From: WHSW01 sp033856255
GTDB lineage: Bacteria > Actinomycetota > Thermoleophilia > Solirubrobacterales > 70-9
DNA length: 64,000 bases
Direction: 5' to 3'
NCBI GenBank assembly: GCA_033856255.1
Contig: JAWVFH010000041.1
Span: forward strand, 44,747-108,746
The notes below the pieces were generated by a model. It had not been told where the DNA came from and made no database searches. It was given only the letters and a program-made list of their open reading frames with translations. The translations under genes and the position numbers were made by a program. The number at the start of each line of letters is the position of its first letter. Within the stretch, counting starts at the first letter, position 1. This document shows, piece after piece, positions 31,359 to 39,886 of the stretch.

Positions 31359-31519
31359 GCTCGCAAACCGGTCCCGCTTCGACCCCGGCGGTGCAAACCC
31401 TCTTTCAGGCAGGGGGTCTCTCCTGCGCGGCCCGCGCTCATCGGCAAAGATGCACGCACCTGGGAAGGCCCCGCTGGGAAGACTGGTAAACGGACCGGGG
31501 CCCGGAGCACGGAGAACTG
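31359..31519 (+). other. 161-nt structured leader upstream of a hypothetical gene
   Basis: No ORF is convincing here. GCAAACC occurs twice (31364-31370 region and about 31393) and CTGGGAAG twice (31460-31467 and 31474-31481). GGCCCCG (31467-31473) can pair with CGGGGCC (31496-31502). A GGAG ribosome site (31511-31514) precedes GTG 31520. Most neighbours have no leader, so this length is notable. It matches no riboswitch class I can name. Confidence 0.4.
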
Positions 31520-31984
31520 GTGGAGAAGGCAACTCGAAGAGGGAATTACGAGTCGGGGTCCGACTACGTGCTCGAGTACGGGGAGCTCCGATTCTCCTTC
31601 AACGAAGGGGACTTCGGCCAGCGCGTCGAGCAGGCCGCGGTGAAGCTGGACTTCGTCGACGGCGGGCTCGAGGGCGAGGAGCTCCACGACCTGCTCGAGC
31701 TCGCGGTCAACGGCGAGATCCGCGAGCCCAGTTCGCCCCTGGGCGAGCACATAAACGAGCACTGGACGGAGCTCGTCGGCCCCGCCAATCGCAGCCTCGT
31801 GCACTGGATCCGCCGGCTCGTCTTCCGCGGCGCCTGGCTCGACCAGCGGGTCAAGGAGGGCGAGCTCGACGTCGTCTTCGACGGCGACAGCCACACCTTC
31901 GGCTACGTGCAGCCGGATCGCGACGCGGAGCCGATCGAGCTCTCGCGCGAGCCGTCCTGGTCCTCGCTCGCCTACCGCCGTTAG
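31520..31984 (+). CDS. Hypothetical acidic cytoplasmic protein
   Basis: 154 residues from GTG 31520 with GGAG 5 nt upstream. Acidic, no signal peptide or membrane helix. It has an aromatic, polar N-terminus (YESGSDYVLEYGELRFSFNEGDFG), a helical middle and the ending HTFGYVQPDRDAEPIELSRE. No family recognised. It is unusual in having a long structured leader. It is followed by the convergent Rho-like gene after 11 bp. Confidence 0.6.
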   Translation: MEKATRRGNYESGSDYVLEYGELRFSFNEGDFGQRVEQAAVKLDFVDGGLEGEELHDLLELAVNGEIREPSSPLGEHINEHWTELVGPANRSLVHWIRRLVFRGAWLDQRVKEGELDVVFDGDSHTFGYVQPDRDAEPIELSREPSWSSLAYRR

Positions 31985-31995
31985 GCGGAGCCTCG

Positions 31996-33357
31996 TCAGA
32001 GGCTCTTCAGGAGCTCGGAGTTCGAGCTCGTGCCCTCGATCCGCTCGCGCAACAGGGCGGCGGCGTCGGAGGGCCGCAGGTCGGCGAGCAGCGACCGCAG
32101 GGTACGGATCGCGGTCAGCTCGGCGGGCTCGCGGATCTGGTCCTCGTTCGAGACCCGGCACTCACCGGGCCGCAGCGCCGGCGTGACTCCGGCCGCCGCC
32201 AGCTCGGGGTCGAGGACGACCAGCGAGCTCTCGGTCGTGATCACGGCGCGCTCGGCCTCGCCCCCCTCGTCGCTGGCGTCCTCGAGGACGGTCGCGATCA
32301 CGGTCAGCGAGCCGCCCCCGACGAGGTTCCGCCCGGAGCCGAACAGCCGCTTCACCTCGGCGACGTCCCCGGCGGCGAAGGCGAGCCGCGAGAGCGAGTC
32401 GCAGACGAGGATCGCGTCGGTGCCGGTCTCGGCGAGGCGGCGGGCGCGCTCGAGCGCCAGCTCGGCGGTGCGGACCTGCTCGATCGAGGCCAGGTCGGCG
32501 GTCGCGATCGCGAACTCGGCCACCGGCACGGCCTCCCGCCAGGCGGTCGCCTCCTCGGGGCGCTCGTCGACGAGCAGGACGATGACCTTGGCCGTGTCCG
32601 CCGCGGCGGCGGCTCGCGCCAGCGAGCGCAGCAGGGTCGTCCGCCCCGAGCGGGCCGCGGCGCGAATCAGGATCCGCTGGCCGTAGGCGAGCGGCGCGAG
32701 CAGGTCGACGGCCCTTGCGAGCACGTCGTCGGCGAACGCGTCGAGCGAGATCCGCCGCTCCGGCAGGACCGCCGGCAGGGAATCGAACTCGGGCCGTACC
32801 TCCGTCTGCGGCTCCTCGCCGTTGACGGTGTCGACGTGGACGAGGGCCCGGTGGCGCTCGCCGCGGCGCGGCTCGCGCGCCGGCCCCGCGACCTCGTCGC
32901 CGGGTCGCAGCTCGCAGCGGCGCACCTGGGCGGCGGAGATGTAGACGTCGCCGTCCGACGGGGCAAGGCCGTTGAGGCGCAGGAAGCCGTAGCGCTGGCG
33001 GGTCAGCTCGAGGACCCCGGTCACGTCCTCGGTCGGCTGCGGGTCGCCGCCCTCGACCGGTTTGTCCTCGCTGTCGTCGAGCACCGTCGCCTCGACCACG
33101 ACCAGCTCGTCGGTATCCGGCTCCGGCTCGGGCTCCGGCTTCGCGCGCCGGCCCCGGCGGCGGCCGCGGCGCGGTCTTGCCTCGGCCTCGGGCTCGTCCT
33201 CCGTGGCCTCGGGCTCGGCGTCGGGCTCGTCGGCCGGTGTCTCGCCGAGCGCCGCGACCAGCTCCTCGCGGCGCATCAGGCGGTAACCGGCTACGCCCGC
33301 GGCGGCGGCGCGCTCGTGAAGGTCGGCTAGATGGAGGTCGTTGAGCTCGGCGGCCAT
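31996..33357 (-). CDS. Degenerate Rho-like transcription termination factor
   Basis: 453 residues in Rho order: N-terminal helical domain (1-40), acidic/basic linker (41-80), cold-shock RNA-binding domain (112-180; GVLELTRQRYGFLRLNG, DVYISAAQVRRCELRPGDEV) and RecA-like core. The core keeps LLVDERPEEATAWRE (261-275) and CDSLSRLAFAAG (319-330), but Walker A reads RAAARSGRTT with Arg239 where Rho has Lys. The Q/R-loop region (canonically SRMDEVIFEEFKGTGN) is replaced by SDEGGEAERAVITTESS (362-378). ATP hydrolysis and RNA translocation are therefore doubtful. A canonical rho may exist elsewhere in the genome. Confidence 0.82.
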   Translation of the reverse strand: MAAELNDLHLADLHERAAAAGVAGYRLMRREELVAALGETPADEPDAEPEATEDEPEAEARPRRGRRRGRRAKPEPEPEPDTDELVVVEATVLDDSEDKPVEGGDPQPTEDVTGVLELTRQRYGFLRLNGLAPSDGDVYISAAQVRRCELRPGDEVAGPAREPRRGERHRALVHVDTVNGEEPQTEVRPEFDSLPAVLPERRISLDAFADDVLARAVDLLAPLAYGQRILIRAAARSGRTTLLRSLARAAAAADTAKVIVLLVDERPEEATAWREAVPVAEFAIATADLASIEQVRTAELALERARRLAETGTDAILVCDSLSRLAFAAGDVAEVKRLFGSGRNLVGGGSLTVIATVLEDASDEGGEAERAVITTESSLVVLDPELAAAGVTPALRPGECRVSNEDQIREPAELTAIRTLRSLLADLRPSDAAALLRERIEGTSSNSELLKSL

Positions 33358-33395
33358 CGGCCGCGCAGACTAGCGGTCGGGTCCGGAAGCCAGGC

Positions 33396-35084
33396 TCAAC
33401 CCACCCGGTGGGCAGGATCGATTCCCTCGGCGGCCGCGTCCTCGACCCAGGCTGCGGCCTCTTTCCGCACCCGGGCGGCGTCCCAGCCGAGCTCGCCGCC
33501 GAGTGCCTCGGCGACCGGCGCCACGGCCTCGGCCGTGCGCAGCTGCGGCGCGGCCAGCAGGCCCAGCCGCGTGCGGCGCAGGAGGACGTCGGCGACCGAA
33601 CGGGCCTGCTCGAGCCGGGCGGCGACGACCGCCTCGGCGAGCATGTCGGGCTGGCCCTCGACGATCGGCGCCGCCAGCTCGGGCCGCTCGCCGGCCAGTC
33701 GCAGGACGTTGCGCGCTGCGTGGCCGTAACGAAATCCGAGCAGCTTCCGGTAACCCTCCGGCAGGTCGTCCTCGGCGAGGCCCTCCGGGGGATCGAGCTC
33801 GTGCTCGGAGGCGGCCATCCCCAGCGGGGTGTCATCGGTGCGGCAGGGTGCGACGCGGCCCTCGCGCTCGACCATCCGGTCGACCACCTGCTTCGCCATC
33901 CGCCGCCAGGTGGTCAGCTTGCCGCCGGTGATCGTCAGCATCCCCGACGACGTCTCATAGAGCTCCGCCTTGCGCGAGATGTCGACCGACTTGCGCGGGT
34001 CGCCGGTCGAGATCAGCGGGCGAACCCCCGCGTAGGCCCCAGTGAGATCGGCGAGCCCGAGCTCGACCCCGAAGAACGAGTTCACGGCGTCGAGCAGATA
34101 CTCGATGTCGTCCGCTCCCGGGTGCACGTGCGCGATGTCGCCGTCGTAGTCGTTGTCGGTGGTCCCGATCAGCGCGCGGCCGTACCAGGGCAGGGCGAAG
34201 ATCGTCCGGCCCTCGCCGGCCGGGACGACGCAGGCGGCACGGGTGACCGCGAGCTTGTCGAGGGAGACGGTTACGTGGGTCCCCCGGCTGGGGGCGATCT
34301 TCGGCACCTCGGCCTCGTCGTGGATCTCCTCGGGCCGGATCCGGTCGGCCCAGACGCCGGTCGCGTTGACGACGTTGTCGGCCTCGACCTCGAACCGCTC
34401 GCCGCTGGAGGCATCGACGCAGGCGACCCCGGCGGCCGTCCCCTCGCGGTCGAGCAGGCCGGTGACCTCGGCGCCGTTGACGAAGACCGCGCCGTAGCGC
34501 TCGGCCTCGCCGAGGATCGTCAGCACCAGGCGGACGTCGTCGGTCTGGCAGTCGTAGAACATGTAGGCCTCGCGCGGCTCGCGCTCGGCCAGCGCCGGAA
34601 CCAGCTCGGTGACCTCGGCGGCGTCGATCGTCCGGTGGCGGTCGGGCGCCCAGTAGGAGTCGCCGCCGACCCGCTCGGCGCGCTCGCGGCGCGACATCCC
34701 GACCCGGGTCGTCGCCATCGCGTCGTACATGTTGAGCCCGATCCCGAGCGTGCGGCTGCGCTTGCCCTCGCCGACCGTCGGGACCAGGAACGGCGTCGGG
34801 TAGACGAGGTGCGGGGCCAGTTGGACCATCAGCTGGCGCTCGAGCAGGGCCTCGCGGACCAGCCCGAGGTCGAAGTTCTGCAGGTAGCGAAGGCCACCGT
34901 GGACCATCTTCGAGGAGCGGCTCGAGGTGCCGACCGCGTAGTCGTCGCGCTCGACCAGCGCGACGCTGTAGCCGCGCGAGGCGGCGTCGAGGGCGACGCC
35001 GGCGCCCGTGATCCCGCCGCCGATCACGACGACGTCGAAGCGCTCGCCGGTCACCGCCCTCAGGGCCGCGTCGCGGGAGAGCAT
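33396..35084 (-). CDS. glpD: FAD-dependent glycerol-3-phosphate dehydrogenase
   Basis: 562 residues from ATG 35084. FAD-binding VVVIGGGITGAGVALDAASRG at 17-37, then VGTSSRSSKMVHGGLRYLQ, TELVPAL, VVNATGVWADRI, PSRGTHVTVS, FALPWYGRALIGTTDNDYDGD, YAGVRPLI and ITGGKLTTWRRMA, plus the GlpD C-terminal helical domain. It oxidises glycerol-3-P to dihydroxyacetone-P at the membrane and passes electrons to quinone. The ATG overlaps the nitroreductase stop as TAATG. Confidence 0.95.
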   Translation of the reverse strand: MLSRDAALRAVTGERFDVVVIGGGITGAGVALDAASRGYSVALVERDDYAVGTSSRSSKMVHGGLRYLQNFDLGLVREALLERQLMVQLAPHLVYPTPFLVPTVGEGKRSRTLGIGLNMYDAMATTRVGMSRRERAERVGGDSYWAPDRHRTIDAAEVTELVPALAEREPREAYMFYDCQTDDVRLVLTILGEAERYGAVFVNGAEVTGLLDREGTAAGVACVDASSGERFEVEADNVVNATGVWADRIRPEEIHDEAEVPKIAPSRGTHVTVSLDKLAVTRAACVVPAGEGRTIFALPWYGRALIGTTDNDYDGDIAHVHPGADDIEYLLDAVNSFFGVELGLADLTGAYAGVRPLISTGDPRKSVDISRKAELYETSSGMLTITGGKLTTWRRMAKQVVDRMVEREGRVAPCRTDDTPLGMAASEHELDPPEGLAEDDLPEGYRKLLGFRYGHAARNVLRLAGERPELAAPIVEGQPDMLAEAVVAARLEQARSVADVLLRRTRLGLLAAPQLRTAEAVAPVAEALGGELGWDAARVRKEAAAWVEDAAAEGIDPAHRVG

Positions 35085-35593
35085 TACTGCAGATACTCCG
35101 TCACAGATTCCGCGGGCTCGCGCTCCGGGGCCGGCTTCTCCTGCACCGGGTGGCCGAGGTGGATCAGGGCGACGAACCGCTCCCGGTCGCCGAGCCCGAC
35201 GGCCGCGCGGCCCTCCGGGGTCCGCAGGACGCCGGGGGTTCGCCAGTAGCCGACGAGCCCGCGGGCGTGCGCCGCGAGCAGGACGATGTAGGCGGCGATC
35301 GCGGTCGCGTGCAGGTCCTCCTCGTCCTGGATCTCGTCGCCGCTCAGCAGGCACGAGCAGACGACCAGGGTCGGGGCGCGCTCGAGCTTCGCCGCCGCCT
35401 CCGGGCCCGCGGCGGCCTTGAGCCGCTCCAGCGCCCGCGGGCCGACGACGCGAAATCGCCAGGGGTTGGTGAGGTGATGGTTGGGCGCCCAGCGCGCGAG
35501 CTCGAGCAGCTGGTCGAGCGTCGAGCGGTCGATCGGCTCCGAGCCGTAGGCCTTGTGCGTGCGGCGGCCGCGAATCGCCGTCTCGACGTCCAT
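35084..35593 (-). CDS. Nitroreductase-family flavoprotein
   Basis: 169 residues from ATG 35593. FMN-binding IRGRRTHKAYGSEPID at the N-terminus, LLELARWAPNHHLTNPWRFRVV, ATAIAAYIVLLAAHARGLVGYWRTPG and LIHLGHPVQEKPAP at the C-terminus. Probably a dimeric NAD(P)H-dependent reductase; substrate unknown. The start is set by -10 TAGCGT ending 7 nt upstream; a GTG 9 nt further up lies within that box. Confidence 0.9.
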   Translation of the reverse strand: MDVETAIRGRRTHKAYGSEPIDRSTLDQLLELARWAPNHHLTNPWRFRVVGPRALERLKAAAGPEAAAKLERAPTLVVCSCLLSGDEIQDEEDLHATAIAAYIVLLAAHARGLVGYWRTPGVLRTPEGRAAVGLGDRERFVALIHLGHPVQEKPAPEREPAESVTEYLQ

Positions 35594-35600
35594 CGCCGAC

Positions 35601-35606
35601 ACGCTA
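35601..35606 (-). promoter_or_regulatory. -10 box (TAGCGT) for the nitroreductase-glpD unit
   Basis: TAGCGT on the minus strand ends 7 nt before ATG 35593 and overlaps the alternative GTG 35602. Confidence 0.6.
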
Positions 35607-35627
35607 CGCGGTCGCCGCGCAGATTCG

Positions 35628-37838
35628 CTACTTCGCCGGCTGCACGAACACCGCCGCCGTCCCGGCCCCGGCGCGGGTGTCGTCGCCGAGCCACTGGGCG
35701 ACGGCCACCGTGTTGCGCCTCACCTTGAAGGAGCTCGTGAACTGGCCGTTGGTCGCCGCCGTCTCGATCCGCGCGCGCCAGTGGCCGAGGTCGCGGTACA
35801 TGACCGCGATCTTCTCGCCGCCCTCGGCCGGGCTCAGCGTCCCGGTGAGCTTGACCTTGCCGGCCTTGGCCACCCTGCCCTTCGGGCCGCCCACCTGCTT
35901 CAGGGTCAGGGCGCTCGGCGTTCCGGCCTGCCCGCCGCTCGTCGTCGCCAGGAACGATCCCGTCGCGGTGATCGAGAACGCGGTCGAGCCGGCGTCCCAG
36001 AGGTCCGAGGGAGCGTCGGCGGTGAGCAGCTGCGGCTGCCAGCTGGCGCCGCCGTCGGTGGTGTGCAGGACGACGCCCTGGGCGCCGAAGTTGCCGCTGC
36101 CGAAGTCACGCGACGTCAGGTAGCCCTCGGTGGCGCTGGCGAAGCTGATCCCGTAGCCGCCGCCGTTGGCGATCGCCGGCAGGTCCTTCCAGGTCCGCCC
36201 ACCGTTCTTCGTCCGCAGGAGCTGACTCTTCGTGAGGATGAACCCGATCCGGTCGCTGACGAAGCTCGCGTCCAGCACACCGGTGTGCTTGGGCAGCGCG
36301 ATCGGCTTCCAGCTCGCGCCGCCGTCGGTCGAGACGCGCAGGACGCTGCGACTCCAGGCGAGGATCGATCCGGCGCCGGCGGGCGCGATGTTGGTCAGCC
36401 GGGCGTGCTGCAGATCCGGGTCGCCGACGACCGCGAACGAGGTGCCGCCGTCGGTCGAGCGCCGGATGCCGGTCGGCCCGGCGAGCAGGACGTCGTTCGG
36501 ACCGGTCGCGAGAAGCGCAAACGGCGTCCCCGAGCCGCCCGTGTTGAGGATCTGCCAGCTGTTGCCTCCGTTGACGGTCTTGAAGGCGCCGCCGAGGTTG
36601 TCGATCGCGTAGCCGACCCCGGCGTTGGGGAAGGACGCGTCGACCACGGTCGAGGTCGTCGGCACGCCGACCGTGAACCAGCTCAGCCCGGCGTCGGTCG
36701 TCCGCACCAGGGTTCCGTTGGCGCCGCCGACGTTGGCGATCTGCGTCGACGTGGCCCGCAGCAGCCGCAGATCCGCCACCGCGACAGCGCTGCCGACCGG
36801 CGAGTAGGTCACGCCTCCGTCATCGGAGACGACCGTCGTCCCGCGGTCGCCGACGGCGACCACGCGCGACGCCGAGGAGAAGGCGGCCGCGTTGATCTTC
36901 CCCGTCGCGGGTGTGATCTCGGCGCCGGTCGCGCCCGCGTCGGTGGTCCGCACCAGGTGGCCGTTGCCGACCGTGATCAGGCAGGTCGTCGCGCTCGCGC
37001 AGTCGACCGCGGAGTAGTCCTGGAACGGGGCGCCGGTGAGCGGCTTCGGGTTCCAGGTCGCGCCCCCGTCGCCCGTGGTCAGCAGGGTCTTGCCGATCCC
37101 GACGGCGAAGCCGTCGTTGGCGGTCGCGAAGGTGACCCCGTTGAGCCCCGTCGCCGGGCTGGCGACGTCGACCCAGGAGTTCCCCGAGTCCGTGGTCCGG
37201 AAGATCTTGCCGCTGCCGCCGTTGCGCGTCACCGCCACACCCGTCGTGTCGGAGGTGAAGTAGATGTCGGTGGGTTCGCGCGAGCCGCCGGCGCTGCTGG
37301 TCCCGGGGACCGAGGTCTGGCGCGAGAACGTCTGCCCGCCGTCGGCGGTCCGGAAGACGCTCCCGTCCCTGGTCAGCAGGTAGCCGACCGAGCCGGAGGC
37401 GAAGTTGAAGGAGGCGATCGCGCTCGGGCAGTCCTCGTCGGACGCCGTCCAGGGGAGCCGCGAGAAGCTGGCGCCGCCGTCGTTCGAGCGCCGCAGGGCG
37501 CAGGCGCCACCGACGACGACCGTGTTCGGGTCGATCACCTGGACGCGGACGAGCGGGTCGGTGAGTCCGGTGTTGACGCCGCTCCACGTCGCCCCGGCGT
37601 CGTCGGTGCGAAGCAGGGTGCCGAAGGTCCCGGCCGCGTAGCCGCGGGTGCCCGCGAAGTCGAGCCCGGAGAGCGTGTTGCCCTGGGGCTGTGGGTTGCT
37701 CCAGAACCAGCCCGAGTGGCCGGACGAGACCGGGGCCGCCGTCGCACCCGCGGCCCCGACGGCCAGGGCGCCGGCGCCGAGCACGATCGCGATCCCGCCG
37801 CGCCGCAGCGCCCGTCCCGAAACCAACGCACCAAGCAT
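35628..37838 (-). CDS. Secreted beta-propeller protein with BNR/Ycf48-like repeats
   Basis: 736 residues from ATG 37838, preceded by GGGAG. A Sec signal peptide (RRGGIAIVLGAGALAVGAAGATA) leads into more than ten blades carrying the repeat T-D-G/A-G-x-T/S-W, for example RTDDAGATWSGV, RTTDSGNSWVDV, TTGDGGATWNPK, RTTDAGLSWFTV, STDGGASWKPI and RTKNGGRTWKDL. A C-terminal Ig-like region (KAGKVKLTGTLSPAEGGEKI) follows. Ycf48-type propellers assist photosystem II assembly in phototrophs; here an extracellular binding role is more likely. No enzyme motif is evident. Confidence 0.85.
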   Translation of the reverse strand: MLGALVSGRALRRGGIAIVLGAGALAVGAAGATAAPVSSGHSGWFWSNPQPQGNTLSGLDFAGTRGYAAGTFGTLLRTDDAGATWSGVNTGLTDPLVRVQVIDPNTVVVGGACALRRSNDGGASFSRLPWTASDEDCPSAIASFNFASGSVGYLLTRDGSVFRTADGGQTFSRQTSVPGTSSAGGSREPTDIYFTSDTTGVAVTRNGGSGKIFRTTDSGNSWVDVASPATGLNGVTFATANDGFAVGIGKTLLTTGDGGATWNPKPLTGAPFQDYSAVDCASATTCLITVGNGHLVRTTDAGATGAEITPATGKINAAAFSSASRVVAVGDRGTTVVSDDGGVTYSPVGSAVAVADLRLLRATSTQIANVGGANGTLVRTTDAGLSWFTVGVPTTSTVVDASFPNAGVGYAIDNLGGAFKTVNGGNSWQILNTGGSGTPFALLATGPNDVLLAGPTGIRRSTDGGTSFAVVGDPDLQHARLTNIAPAGAGSILAWSRSVLRVSTDGGASWKPIALPKHTGVLDASFVSDRIGFILTKSQLLRTKNGGRTWKDLPAIANGGGYGISFASATEGYLTSRDFGSGNFGAQGVVLHTTDGGASWQPQLLTADAPSDLWDAGSTAFSITATGSFLATTSGGQAGTPSALTLKQVGGPKGRVAKAGKVKLTGTLSPAEGGEKIAVMYRDLGHWRARIETAATNGQFTSSFKVRRNTVAVAQWLGDDTRAGAGTAAVFVQPAK

Positions 37839-37939
37839 GTTCACTCCCAATCGGTAGGTCTGAGTAACCCGATCCTCACGGTGGCCCCCTAACACCGTCC
37901 CTTGCCGCACGAAACCCCCCGTTCGCGAAAAGTTGCGCC

Positions 37940-39886
37940 CTAACGCCCGCCGCGCCGGTAGCGGATGAACCCGGCCAGGCCGATGATCGCGAGCACCGCA
38001 AGCCCGGCCAGCAGGTAGGTGGTCGTGCGATCCTCGTGACCGCCGCCAGGATAGGAGACGCTGACCGGCACGGTGGCGGAGTCGCCGCCGGTGCTCGTCG
38101 CAGCGCCCGCCGGCTCGCCGCCCGCGCTCGTCGCCGAGCCGCCCGTGGTCGCGGCCGCGGAGGCGCCACTGCCGGATCCCGAGCCGGACCCGCTCGCGCC
38201 GCCACCGCTCCCGGTGTCGCCGGCCCCTCCCCCGCCCCCGCCGCCGGTGCTCGCCGACCCGGCCGGCCCGCCGGCCTCGTCGCCGCCGGTGGCCGGCGGG
38301 CTGGACGATCCCTGGCCGGAGCCCGAACCGGCGCTCGAGCCCGCCCCGGTGCTCTGCCGCCCCGCGGCGGCTCGCGAGACGGCGGGGACCGGAAACGGCT
38401 GGCGCTCGACCGCGAGCAGGGCCTGGGCCGTAACCCAGATCGGCGTCTGGTCGCTGGAGGCCGAGTAGCGGTAGTGGCCGTCGGCGGCCTGGACCCGGGC
38501 GAGGTAGCCCAATCCCTGCTCGATCGTCGCCCGTCCAACCCCGGAGCCTGCGAGGCCCTGCAGCGCCCAGGCGGTCGACTGCGAGTTGAGGACGCCGCTG
38601 CCGCCGAGCGCGTAGGCGCCGCCCGGGCGCTGGGCCCGTCGCAGCCAGGTCGCCCCGTCGTCAACCGCCGCGCGGGGCGAGCCGGCGGCCACCAGCGCCT
38701 GCAAAGCCGCCCCGGTCGAGTCGGCCTCGCTCGGGGCGCTTGGCTGGATGCCCCAGCCCCCGTCGGAGTTCTGGGCTCGGCGCAGCCAGCGCCCGCTGCG
38801 CCGCAGCGACGCCGGATCGCCGCCGGCCGCGCGGATCGCCAGCGCGTAGAAGGCGGTCAGGTTGACCTGGCCGTCGACCGAGCCGTCGCCGTCGCGACGG
38901 CCCCGCAGCTCGGCGACCAGGTCGTCGCCGGCGAAGCCGTGCGGGTCGACGCCGGCGCCCGCCAGGGCGAGGATCGTGCGCTCGAGGTCGCCCACCGAGC
39001 GCAACCGGTCGGCCTGCGAGCGCAGGTATGTGACCGGGGTCTGACCCCCCGAGCGGAGGTCGAGCGGGTTGCGGCCCGCCGCCTCGAGGCCGAGCATCGC
39101 CCATCCCGTCATCGCCGGGCTCGACGGCTGGCCCCGGGTGGCGGCGTAGCCGCCGTCGGAGTTCTGCGCCGCGGCCAGCCAGGCGAGGGCGGACGGCTTG
39201 GCCTCGGCGCTCGGCGAGGGCCCGGTCAGCGCGGAGGCGGCGAGCAGCGCCAGCAAGGCGAGCGGCAGCGCCCCGGCGGGGCGCCAGGTGAAGGCCATCC
39301 GGGTCCGGAAGCGGGAGATCATCCGCACCAGCGCCGGGCCCGCGGCGAGCGCGATGACGAAGTTGCCGGTCGCGTGGGCGACGTTGAAGGGGATGCCGCG
39401 CGCCGAGAGGGCCAGGTAGCGGTCGAGCGACTGCTCGCCGCCGTAGGTCACCATCACCGAGAGGTCGAGCAGGGCGCCGTAGGCGAGGCCGGCGACCGCG
39501 CAGGCGACCGCGAGCCCGAGCCTGCCGAGCCGCCGCCGCGTGATCACGGCGAGCCAGGCGCCGGCGAGGCCGACCAGCCCCCACCCCGCCATCTCCCAGG
39601 CCGTCCACGGCCCCTGGCCGAGCCAGATGTTGGAGATCGGGGCCGCCAGGGCGCCGACGGCGAAGCCGGGCCCGGCTCCCAGCGCGTAGCCGGTGATCAG
39701 GGCGACGTCCGTGGTCGCAACCACGTTCGGGATCGGCGCGAGCACGAGGCGACCGGCGATCGCCAGCGCCGCCAGCGCCGCGACCAGAGCGACGAGCCGC
39801 GCGCTCGGCCGCGTGCGCTCATACCACCAGAAGCCCCCGATCAGAACGAGGGCGAGCCCGGCGAATGTCGCCGCCTGCCAGGTCAT
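37940..39886 (-). CDS. ECF transporter S component fused to an extracytoplasmic alpha/alpha-toroid domain
   Basis: 648 residues. Residues 1-200 are an EcfS-like membrane domain (about six helices; APIPNVVATTDVALITGYAL, GPGFAVGALAAPISNIWLG). A helix at 206-220 leads to an outside domain (230-495) of toroid repeats: LAWLAAAQNSDGGYA, WLRRAQNSDGGWG, STAWALQGLAGSG, LGYLARVQAADGHYRYS. This is the prenyltransferase/terpene-cyclase-like fold also used by the alpha domain of intrinsic factor. A Gly/Ser linker (500-620) and a final helix (623-641) follow. The cobalamin riboswitch and DUF4430 partners make B12 or a corrinoid the likely substrate (inference). The ATG overlaps the ecfA stop, and the ribosome site GGGAG is supplied by repeat copy 2. 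Confidence 0.82.
   Translation of the reverse strand: MTWQAATFAGLALVLIGGFWWYERTRPSARLVALVAALAALAIAGRLVLAPIPNVVATTDVALITGYALGAGPGFAVGALAAPISNIWLGQGPWTAWEMAGWGLVGLAGAWLAVITRRRLGRLGLAVACAVAGLAYGALLDLSVMVTYGGEQSLDRYLALSARGIPFNVAHATGNFVIALAAGPALVRMISRFRTRMAFTWRPAGALPLALLALLAASALTGPSPSAEAKPSALAWLAAAQNSDGGYAATRGQPSSPAMTGWAMLGLEAAGRNPLDLRSGGQTPVTYLRSQADRLRSVGDLERTILALAGAGVDPHGFAGDDLVAELRGRRDGDGSVDGQVNLTAFYALAIRAAGGDPASLRRSGRWLRRAQNSDGGWGIQPSAPSEADSTGAALQALVAAGSPRAAVDDGATWLRRAQRPGGAYALGGSGVLNSQSTAWALQGLAGSGVGRATIEQGLGYLARVQAADGHYRYSASSDQTPIWVTAQALLAVERQPFPVPAVSRAAAGRQSTGAGSSAGSGSGQGSSSPPATGGDEAGGPAGSASTGGGGGGGAGDTGSGGGASGSGSGSGSGASAAATTGGSATSAGGEPAGAATSTGGDSATVPVSVSYPGGGHEDRTTTYLLAGLAVLAIIGLAGFIRYRRGGR

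Noticed and set aside
31440..31510. Possible c-di-GMP (GEMM) or other known riboswitch in the leader, because of CACGCAC and GGCAAAG
   Set aside because: The order of these pieces and the tetraloop and receptor parts do not match the known class.
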